A DNA stretch of 21,841 nt from a virus, in IMG/VR virus record IMGVR_UViG_3300000116_000276, positions 115-21,955 of that record. One strand, given 5' to 3'. Every line of letters starts with the position of its first letter. Position 1 is the first letter of the stretch. The notes below the pieces were generated by a model. It ran no database searches, was not told the origin of the DNA, and saw nothing but the letters and a program-made list of their open reading frames with translations. A program made the translations under genes and the position numbers. Positions 1 through 6,179 of this stretch are shown in pieces.

Positions 1-366
1 GGTGAGCGTGTGCAAATGTTAAAAGATTTACAGGAATTAATTCCTGATAGTATATGCTTAATAGGAGAATCAGATGAATCAACTAGAACAGATGTTCTTC
101 AAAATGTTGGAGGAAAGTACAAGTGTGTCTTATCCACAAAATTATTTGATGAAGGTATTAGTTGTCACCGTCTTGATACTCTTTATCTTACTTGTCCTTC
201 TAATAACCCTATTAAATTAGAACAACGAGTAGGTCGCATAATTCGTGAACATCCTGACAAGCAAGTACCAATGATAGTAGATTGGTGGTTATCTGGAGGG
301 ATTGTCGCACGCCAACAAACTAAACGTCTTGAGTGGTATAAGCATCGTGGATACTATATACTTTAA
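1..366 (+). CDS. SF2 DNA helicase, C-terminal part (5' end outside window)
   Basis: The reading frame is open from base 1, so the gene begins upstream and only about 121 C-terminal residues are visible. They look like the second RecA-like domain of a superfamily 2 helicase. A motif V-like segment (LFDEGISCHRLDTLYL) is followed by motif VI with its arginine finger (QRVGRIIREHP). The GTG at base 10 is simply an internal codon. Phage SF2 helicases of this kind (T4 UvsW is the best known) unwind branched recombination intermediates or drive branch migration. That would suit the ssDNA-binding protein and gp46/47 genes downstream. The N-terminal Walker motifs are not in the window, so the subfamily cannot be fixed. 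The SF2 helicase class is fairly secure; the specific role is inferred. Confidence 0.8.
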   Translation, partial: GERVQMLKDLQELIPDSICLIGESDESTRTDVLQNVGGKYKCVLSTKLFDEGISCHRLDTLYLTCPSNNPIKLEQRVGRIIREHPDKQVPMIVDWWLSGGIVARQQTKRLEWYKHRGYYIL

Positions 367-796
367 TTGGTATGAAATAGAATCAAGGGCAAGAAAAGAT
401 CAAGCTGCCATTCTTATCTTGACCTTTGCACAAACAAAATTGTATAATCCTAAAACAACTAAGGGATTAATGAACGCATTAAAAATTAATCACATACCAG
501 CACACCTATTTACTGATGGTGTTTTAGAACAAACAAAAACAGAATTGAAATGTCACTATAAAACCCAAGAACCAATGAGCTATCTCACTAATGCTTGGTT
601 TCTTACTCATAACGTAAATATTCTAAAAAAGATAGAATACTTACAGCTTTTATCAATGAGGCGTATAAGTGAAAAACAAGATTATATTGACAAAGACTAC
701 ATTAACAAGGAAATTAATAATCCTTACATAAACATAAAAGATAATAAAATTTATTTTTTAACTGAGTCCTCGGTTTCGAGGAAATCCTACACATAA
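347..796 (+). CDS. Hypothetical protein with uncertain start
   Basis: This frame runs open from 302 to the stop at 796 and I do not recognise the product. No start is convincing. TTG at 302 has GGAGGG only 2 nt away, too close. GTG at 347 has no visible ribosome binding site but gives a short 20-nt overlap with the helicase gene. ATG at 470 has AAGGG 4 nt upstream but leaves a 103-nt gap. I chose 347 because the residues just before 470 (for example AAILILTFAQTKLY) look like ordinary protein with codon use like the neighbours. The C-terminal half is rich in Lys, Asn and Ile and probably partly disordered. The last codons overlap a GC-rich hairpin at 767-782, 45 nt before the ssDNA-binding protein gene. 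Confidence 0.55.
   Translation: MDTIYFNWYEIESRARKDQAAILILTFAQTKLYNPKTTKGLMNALKINHIPAHLFTDGVLEQTKTELKCHYKTQEPMSYLTNAWFLTHNVNILKKIEYLQLLSMRRISEKQDYIDKDYINKEINNPYINIKDNKIYFLTESSVSRKSYT
767..782 (+). other. GC-rich hairpin upstream of the ssDNA-binding protein gene
   Basis: A perfect 6-bp stem, TCCTCG (767-772) with CGAGGA (777-782), closes a GTTT loop, just before the stop of the preceding gene and about 45 nt before the ATG at 827. No T-run follows on either strand, so it is not a classical terminator. Position and form suggest an mRNA processing or translational control element. T4 gene 32 is known to be autoregulated through a leader RNA structure, so a similar role here is possible but inferred. 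Confidence 0.4.
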
Positions 797-826
797 GAAC
801 CAACGTTCAACAAAAGGAGAAACAAT

Positions 827-1486
827 ATGGTCGCATGGGATCAAGCTAAAGGAAAACAATCCAATGGCTCAAATCAACGCAGAGAAATCCAAAGATTAAC
901 ACTAGGTGTCGGAGACACTAAAGTCAGATTGATCGGAGATGTCATGCCTCGTTACTGCTATTGGGTAGTAACAAAAGAAGGTAAGAAGATGCCGGTAGAA
1001 TGTCTTCAATTTAGTCGCGAGACAGAATCTTTTGATAATTCTGCTCAAGACCCTTTCAAAGAAATTGACGAAGCTATCTATTCGGACAAGCCTCAATTTT
1101 CTTATGTCTGTAATGTAATTGATCGTGCAGACGGATCTATTAAGCTCTTTGACCTAAGAGCTACTATCTATTCACAAATTGTAGATTATGCAACAAATCC
1201 TGATTATGGTAATCCTGCAGATGCTAGTAATGGGTATGATATTACTATTAAAAAAGAAAAGACTGGTCCTTTACCTCAGAATGTAAAGTATTCAATTATT
1301 CCAGCTCGTAATAACGCACCTCTATCTGACGTAGAAAAAGAACTAGAACTGTTTGATCTATCTAAGATTTACAAGCGTCAATCTTATGATGAACAAAAAG
1401 AGTGGTTATTACAAAACACTGCCTACTTCGCGGGAGATGTTTCCGATGAATTTAAACCTGCAGAAGATGTGGATGATTTAGCCTAA
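827..1486 (+). CDS. Putative single-stranded DNA-binding protein (gp32-type)
   Basis: This 219-residue protein would coat ssDNA during replication and recombination. The N-terminus is basic and polar (KGKQSNGSNQRRE). A beta-rich core follows at about residues 25-165, with aromatic and basic residues typical of OB folds (RYCYWVV, VECLQFSRE, YVCNVID, IKLFDLRATIYSQIV). The last 15 residues form an acidic tail ending DVDDLA, like the protein-interaction tails of SSB and gp32 proteins. Three Cys lie in the core, too few to assert the gp32 zinc site. The start is well supported by AAAGGAG about 6 nt before the ATG. The stop overlaps the next start as TAATG, so the two are probably co-translated. 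Assignment rests on overall pattern and replication-gene context rather than a unique catalytic motif. Confidence 0.65.
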   Translation: MVAWDQAKGKQSNGSNQRREIQRLTLGVGDTKVRLIGDVMPRYCYWVVTKEGKKMPVECLQFSRETESFDNSAQDPFKEIDEAIYSDKPQFSYVCNVIDRADGSIKLFDLRATIYSQIVDYATNPDYGNPADASNGYDITIKKEKTGPLPQNVKYSIIPARNNAPLSDVEKELELFDLSKIYKRQSYDEQKEWLLQNTAYFAGDVSDEFKPAEDVDDLA

Positions 1487-2295
1487 TGAAAAAATCTTTA
1501 TCAGATATGAAACCTGATAACAGTAAAGAAGCACCGAAAGAACGTTCTTTTGGTGCTTTCAAAGCTGTTGAAGGTAATCAAGCAACAATTGATCTTGAGA
1601 AACTAAGGGGTCATAATATCTTTTTTGCCACCCCTTGCTATGGAGGAATGCTAACAGACCAGTATTTTCTTTCGATGTTCAGGATGTCACAAACTTTTAT
1701 GCGACACGGGATTAACTTTAGGATTACAACTCTTCGTAATGAATCACTAGTAACTCGTGCTAGAAACATCTTAACAGCAATGTTTATGGAATCAGACTGT
1801 ACACATCTAATGTTTATTGATTCAGATATAGAATTTGATCCTGACTCAGTTCTTAGAGCACTAGCCTACGATAAACCAATTATGGCAGCTGCTTATCCTA
1901 AAAAAGCACTTCCAGTACAATATGCTATTAACTTTAAATTTCAAGACTTAGATAAGAAACAAGTACGTGTTGAGAACGGTGCTATAGAAGTACTAGACGC
2001 ATCAACAGGGTTTTTCTTAATTAAACGTGAAGTAGTAGAAAAGATGATGCAAGCCCATCCAGAACTGCATTATCGCAATGATTCTAATATTGATCCAAAG
2101 TTTAATAAATACTGTTATGCACTATTTGATACTTGGTTAGACCCGGATGATAATAGATATCTTTCAGAAGACTATACTTTCTGCCGTCGCTGGCAAAAAC
2201 TTGGCGGTGAGATTTGGTTAGATCCTAATACAAAACTTAACCATGTTGGAAGTTATACTTTTGAAGGTGATGTTGGAAAGATTATAGGAAGATAG
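1486..2295 (+). CDS. GT-A-fold glycosyltransferase (family 2-like)
   Basis: This 269-residue protein shows the layout of GT-A glycosyltransferases. A first beta strand, NIFFATPCYGG (about 44-54), is followed by a nucleotide-sugar binding region with RARN (91-94). The metal-binding DxD motif is DSD (112-114) after a hydrophobic strand (HLMFI). An acceptor-side segment (STGFFLIKREVV) and an acidic SEDYTFCRRWQKLGG segment are typical of the catalytic end of this family. It would transfer a sugar from a nucleotide donor. The acceptor is unknown: phage DNA, a virion protein or a host surface glycan are all possible. Its start overlaps the stop of the ssDNA-binding protein gene (TAATG), placing it in a DNA-metabolism operon, which mildly favours a nucleic-acid role. 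A structured 167-nt gap follows. Confidence 0.75.
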   Translation: MKKSLSDMKPDNSKEAPKERSFGAFKAVEGNQATIDLEKLRGHNIFFATPCYGGMLTDQYFLSMFRMSQTFMRHGINFRITTLRNESLVTRARNILTAMFMESDCTHLMFIDSDIEFDPDSVLRALAYDKPIMAAAYPKKALPVQYAINFKFQDLDKKQVRVENGAIEVLDASTGFFLIKREVVEKMMQAHPELHYRNDSNIDPKFNKYCYALFDTWLDPDDNRYLSEDYTFCRRWQKLGGEIWLDPNTKLNHVGSYTFEGDVGKIIGR

Positions 2296-2305
2296 ATACA
2301 CGGGT

Positions 2306-2407
2306 GACGTGACGGCTAGGCAACTACGTTGCCACGTTACGTCTCTCCGAGACCGAATCTGCAAAACAACTGTTCAAGCGGTGTTCAACAGCTTTTCACC
2401 TACGGTG
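2306..2407 (+). other. Structured noncoding region: cluster of hairpins
   Basis: The gap 2296-2462 is the longest without a gene and its first half is clearly more GC-rich than the surroundings. It can form: an outer stem 2306-2314 with 2335-2343 (9 bp, one G-U) enclosing 2319-2324 with 2328-2333 (GGCAAC/GTTGCC, loop TAC); GTCTC 2341-2345 with GAGAC 2349-2353, which shares bases with the outer stem and is therefore an alternative fold; CTGTT 2370-2374 with AACAG 2387-2391; and CACC 2397-2400 with GGTG 2404-2407, again with a TAC loop. TGTTCAA occurs twice (2371-2377, 2382-2388). No T-run follows any hairpin. It may be a leader RNA, a small RNA, an RNA processing site or a replication origin. 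The sequence does not decide. Confidence 0.5.
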
Positions 2408-2431
2408 TTACATTATTCACTAACTAGTTCA

Positions 2432-2448
2432 CATAAATTAGCATAAAT
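2432..2448 (+). promoter_or_regulatory. Tandem CATAAAT boxes, weak promoter candidate
   Basis: CATAAAT occurs at 2432-2438 and 2442-2448, exactly 10 bp apart and just before the gp47 start. The boxes resemble the TATAAATA core of T4-type late promoters or a sigma70 -10 element, but no matching -35 element was found at 16-18 bp. This is a suggestion only. Confidence 0.25.
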
Positions 2449-2462
2449 GAAGAGGAATTGCA

Positions 2463-3428
2463 ATGACAAAAATTTTATGTTCAGCAGACTGGCATATCAA
2501 TCTACATAAGAAAAAAGTTCCATACGATTGGCAGACTGGAAGATTTCGTGAAATGTTTCGGAAACTGATCGCTTTAGAACAACGCGTGGATGTGCATGTG
2601 ATAGCTGGTGACATCTTTGATAAAAAACCAGAACCAGATGAAATCTCACTGTTTTTGAGCTATATCAATTCAGTCACTATCCCCACTCTCATCATCCCCG
2701 GCAACCATGAAGCAACACGCAAAGGAGAAACATTCTTTGAACATCTTACCGAAAAAAACGCTATCAAGAATCCGAGTGTGGAGGTATTTACTAGAAACGG
2801 ACGTAAGACTGTGGGTCAAACGTCATTTCAGCTATTCCCGTATGGAGAAATGCAAACAAACAATCTACCAGCCTATGTTGAGGGTGACATCTTGGTCACA
2901 CACATCAGGGGAGAAGTTCCGCCGCATATTACACCGGAATATGATTTCTCCAATCTCTCCCCTTGGGGCTTATGTCTACTTGGCGATCTACACTTTAATC
3001 ATCGTTATGGTGACACTAATTGCTACTATCCTGGTTCCCCACTTAATACAACTTTTGACCGAGACGACAAGCGAGAGTATGGAGTTGATATCTATGAGGT
3101 CGTAGACTCTCACAACTACACTCGTGAGTTTTACAATTTAGATCTTCCAAAACTGCTTCGTCGCACAATTAAAGCAGGAGATGAAATGCGCTCTGACTCT
3201 CGTCATCACGTGGTATACGAAGTGACAGGTAACATTGATCAGCTATCAAAGATTGGTCGTACTGAACTGTTAGATAAAAAAGTAGTTGAAAAACCTAATG
3301 AAGACGTAACTCTTGATTTGAAGAACAAAACAATCTACGAAGAACTTGAGATCTATCTTAATCATATCAAAGTAGCTGATACTGATACAGTGCTTAAACA
3401 GTTTAAAGACCTTGGAGTCTCTTCGTGA
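2463..3428 (+). CDS. 47: SbcD/Mre11-type exonuclease subunit (T4 gp47-like)
   Basis: This 321-residue calcineurin-like metallophosphoesterase is the nuclease half of an SbcCD/gp46-47 complex, which processes double-strand ends for recombination-dependent replication. All metal-binding motifs are visible: D9 and H11 (SADWH), GDIFD at 50-54, GNHE at 81-84, THIRG with H148, and GDLHFNH with H178 and H181, then a GSP loop at 192-194. Length is close to T4 gp47. The start has GAGGAA about 6 nt before the ATG. The stop overlaps the next gene by 4 nt (GTGA). The partner gp46 gene lies one gene downstream, separated by a PP-loop gene. The first 750 bases are about 43-45% GC in the segments I counted, against about 32% at the 3' end and in gp46, suggesting recombination mosaicism. 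Confidence 0.92.
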   Translation: MTKILCSADWHINLHKKKVPYDWQTGRFREMFRKLIALEQRVDVHVIAGDIFDKKPEPDEISLFLSYINSVTIPTLIIPGNHEATRKGETFFEHLTEKNAIKNPSVEVFTRNGRKTVGQTSFQLFPYGEMQTNNLPAYVEGDILVTHIRGEVPPHITPEYDFSNLSPWGLCLLGDLHFNHRYGDTNCYYPGSPLNTTFDRDDKREYGVDIYEVVDSHNYTREFYNLDLPKLLRRTIKAGDEMRSDSRHHVVYEVTGNIDQLSKIGRTELLDKKVVEKPNEDVTLDLKNKTIYEELEIYLNHIKVADTDTVLKQFKDLGVSS

Positions 3429-4345
3429 GTTTAGACTTATCTTTAAACCGTGTTTACTGGGAGTATGTACAGAACCGTTCTTGGATGCGTCCTGATAAAT
3501 ACGAAACTTCTCAGGTATGCCCTTCTTTAGGAGTTCGTTGTACAACTCCTATGTACTATAGACGTGGTAAGTCATTTTATAATGATTTAAAAATATTGGT
3601 TGAACAGTTTCATAAACGTTATGGAGAAACTCACCGATACGTGTTAACTCTCTCTGGAGGAATAGATTCAGAAGTGACTGCAGAGATGTTTTATCAGTTA
3701 GGAATTCCTTTTCGTACCGTCTCACAAAGACTTCTTGGAGGCATAAATGACGATGACCTAAAGTATGCTTTTGAGTGGGTTAAAGAAAGAGCAGTTGAGC
3801 ACGAAGTAGTAGAGTTAAACAGAGATCAGTTTGTATCTGAAACTATACCTGAAGGAGTTAAGCTAGGGCAGTTTACTCACTCTTACTCACAAATTGCCCA
3901 TACTAACATGTTTCATCATGTAGATGACGATGAAATTTTAATATTTTCTGGTCATAATCCTGACTGGCATAATGGAGTTGGTATTGGATGGTGGGAAGAT
4001 TCTCCTAATTTAGTAAAGTATGCTATCAATGCTAATAAACTGTTCTTTACCTTTACATCTCTTGAGCCTATCTTTTGTCACTATGCTGCAAACTATGATG
4101 CGAAACAACCTGGAGATAAAAACAATGATTTTTTGTATGAAGCATTTCCTCACCTACCTCGTAGAATCAAACTAACAGGTTGGGAAAATGGATATAATCA
4201 TGCAGGAATTATTAGAGATAAAATAAGAGCTACCCACAACTATACTAGACAAAGTTTTATAACATGGGACACATTTACTCTTCAGTACATTAGAAAAGAG
4301 TACTATAAAAATAACCAACATGATGAAAGGTTAATCAAACTATGA
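3425..4345 (+). CDS. PP-loop (N-type) ATP-pyrophosphatase superfamily protein
   Basis: The protein carries the ATP-binding PP-loop signature SGGIDSE (77-83) after a hydrophobic strand (YVLTL). That is the hallmark of N-type ATP pyrophosphatases such as asparagine synthetase B, NAD synthetase, GMP synthetase and QueC, which activate a carbonyl or carboxyl group by adenylation. A second conserved-looking stretch is IFSGHNPDWHNGVGIGWW (about 177-194). The C-terminal Cys cluster that binds zinc in QueC is absent, so a preQ0 synthase is unlikely. There is no glutamine amidotransferase domain. It starts at GTG overlapping the gp47 stop by 4 nt and ends overlapping the gp46 start by 4 nt, so it is locked into translation of the recombination nuclease. 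The substrate is unknown; nucleotide, RNA or peptide modification are possible. Confidence 0.75.
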   Translation: MSLDLSLNRVYWEYVQNRSWMRPDKYETSQVCPSLGVRCTTPMYYRRGKSFYNDLKILVEQFHKRYGETHRYVLTLSGGIDSEVTAEMFYQLGIPFRTVSQRLLGGINDDDLKYAFEWVKERAVEHEVVELNRDQFVSETIPEGVKLGQFTHSYSQIAHTNMFHHVDDDEILIFSGHNPDWHNGVGIGWWEDSPNLVKYAINANKLFFTFTSLEPIFCHYAANYDAKQPGDKNNDFLYEAFPHLPRRIKLTGWENGYNHAGIIRDKIRATHNYTRQSFITWDTFTLQYIRKEYYKNNQHDERLIKL

Positions 4346-6168
4346 CTATGATTAAACTAAAAACTTTATCTTTTTCAAATATGTTTTCTTATGGAAAAGT
4401 TAATAAGATAGATTTAGATAAAGCAAGAATTACTCAACTTACTGCTCCTAACGGCAGCGGAAAATCATCTATTGCGATGATCATACAAGAAACTCTTTTT
4501 AATAAGAATGTCAAAGGAATTAAAAAGTCAGACATCCTTAATCGCTGGTCAAAAGACAAGAACTGGAATTCAGAACTTACTTTTGTTGCTGACGATAAAG
4601 ATTATGTAATCCAAGTAACTCGCACAGGAGCACAAACAAAAGTTAAACTGCTAGAAAACGGTGTAGATATATCTGATCACAAAGTATTAGACACTTATAA
4701 GATGATTGCAGATATAGTAGGACTAGATTTTGATGTATTTTCTCAACTCACCTATCAATCATCTACAGACTTATTAGAGTTTTTAAGAGCAACAGATGCT
4801 AATCGTAAAAAGTTTTTAATCAATCTCTTTAACCTAGAAAAATATATTGCTATTGGAGAACAAGTTAAAGTACGTTCTACAGAAGTTGATAGAGAGCTTG
4901 TTAAGCTACAAGGAGAATTAAAAACTATTGAAGATTTTCTCTCTATTACTACTATCCCAGAAAAACAAACTGAAATCGCTGTTCCTACAGTAAATGAATC
5001 TCTTCAACAACAGATTGGTATTTTACAACAAGAGTTAAATAACTACGAAGAAACTTGTAAAAAAATAGATAAAAATAATATGTACTCAGAAGAAAGAGAT
5101 GCAATCCAATTCGATGCAGGATTATCTGAACCTACAGAATTTGAGTATTGGGATGAGTATCAGACATTAAAACATGATCTTGTAATGCTTAAGAGGGATA
5201 TAGAGAAAATAAAAGCTGATATAGAAACTACTGATATTAATGATACCTGTCCTTCGTGTGGTCAAACTATTGACACCTCTCACCTAGAAAAACTTAAAAT
5301 TGACTTAGTAAGTCAAGTAGAAGAAAAAATAGAGATTCATCAAAAAGGACTTGTAAAAGCTACTAAGTGGTCAAATGAGATTAAAGATATTGATAACAAG
5401 AAAAAATTGTATTTAGATAATAAGAGAGCTATTGAACGGTTTGAGCACTTAACCCAACTAATTGATTCTACTATTCCTAGTCAATATCCTAATATCGGTA
5501 ATATTGAGACTAAAATTGCGGATCTCAAAAGAGAGTACTCTGCAGAGTTTAGTGCAGCTAATGAAGCTCAAGACTACAATAAACAGGTAGGGATTCATAA
5601 TGCCCGCGTTGACGCACTAAATGACCAAAAAAATGATTTTTCAATTAGACAAAGAAACGTAAAAGATGTTACATTAACTAAATCAAATCAGATAAATTCT
5701 TTAAATATTCTTAAAAAAGCGTTCAGCACATCCGGCATCGTAGCATTTAAGTTAGAGAATTTGACTAAAGAGTTAGAAAACTCTATTAATTATTACTTAT
5801 CTTTATTAAGTGATGGTCAGTTTCAAGTTGAGTTTAAATTAGATAAAGAGAAACTAAATATCTCAGTTATCAATAACGGCATCTCAACACCAATTGAAAC
5901 TGTATCTGGCGGTGAATTTAGTAGGATTCAAACATCGATTCTTTTAGCTATTCGTAATCTGCTATCTAAACTAGGAGGTAGTAGCGTAAATCTATTATTC
6001 CTTGATGAAATAACAGGTGTTTTAGATGACGAAGGAAAAGACAAGCTAATTGAAGTTCTACAGCGAGAAGATAATCTTAATGTGTTTCTCATCTCTCATG
6101 ATTTCACTCACCCCCTAATAGATAAAATTTCTATTGTCAAAGAAGATAATATCAGCTCAATACAATAA
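4342..6168 (+). CDS. 46: SbcC/Rad50-type ATPase subunit (T4 gp46-like)
   Basis: This 608-residue SMC-like ATPase is the partner of the gp47 nuclease. Walker A is APNGSGKSS (35-43). Two coiled-coil arms (about 170-300 and 310-460) flank a zinc-hook CPSC (303-306). The ABC signature VSGGEFSR lies at about 523-530, Walker B LLFLDEI at about 552-558, and the H-loop ISHD near the end. All elements of a working Rad50-type head are present, and the length is typical for phage gp46. The gene overlaps the previous one as ATGA; a second ATG at 4348 could also serve. It is among the most AT-rich of the large genes, in contrast to the 5' part of gp47. It ends 11 nt before nrdA, whose ribosome binding site overlaps this end. 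Confidence 0.93.
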   Translation: MTMIKLKTLSFSNMFSYGKVNKIDLDKARITQLTAPNGSGKSSIAMIIQETLFNKNVKGIKKSDILNRWSKDKNWNSELTFVADDKDYVIQVTRTGAQTKVKLLENGVDISDHKVLDTYKMIADIVGLDFDVFSQLTYQSSTDLLEFLRATDANRKKFLINLFNLEKYIAIGEQVKVRSTEVDRELVKLQGELKTIEDFLSITTIPEKQTEIAVPTVNESLQQQIGILQQELNNYEETCKKIDKNNMYSEERDAIQFDAGLSEPTEFEYWDEYQTLKHDLVMLKRDIEKIKADIETTDINDTCPSCGQTIDTSHLEKLKIDLVSQVEEKIEIHQKGLVKATKWSNEIKDIDNKKKLYLDNKRAIERFEHLTQLIDSTIPSQYPNIGNIETKIADLKREYSAEFSAANEAQDYNKQVGIHNARVDALNDQKNDFSIRQRNVKDVTLTKSNQINSLNILKKAFSTSGIVAFKLENLTKELENSINYYLSLLSDGQFQVEFKLDKEKLNISVINNGISTPIETVSGGEFSRIQTSILLAIRNLLSKLGGSSVNLLFLDEITGVLDDEGKDKLIEVLQREDNLNVFLISHDFTHPLIDKISIVKEDNISSIQ

Positions 6169-6179
6169 AGGAAAAACAT

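Noticed and set aside
2296-2462. A tRNA gene in the structured gap
   Set aside because: GTTCAAG resembles a T-loop, but no 7-bp acceptor stem, anticodon arm or CCA-compatible end could be arranged around it.
2707-3105. A 132-codon + strand open frame inside the gp47 gene
   Set aside because: It overlaps conserved metallophosphoesterase motifs of the real frame, has no ribosome binding site and gives no recognisable product.
3425-4345. Calling the PP-loop gene queC (preQ0 synthase)
   Set aside because: The C-terminal zinc-binding cysteine cluster of QueC is missing and no other deazaguanine pathway gene is present in the window.
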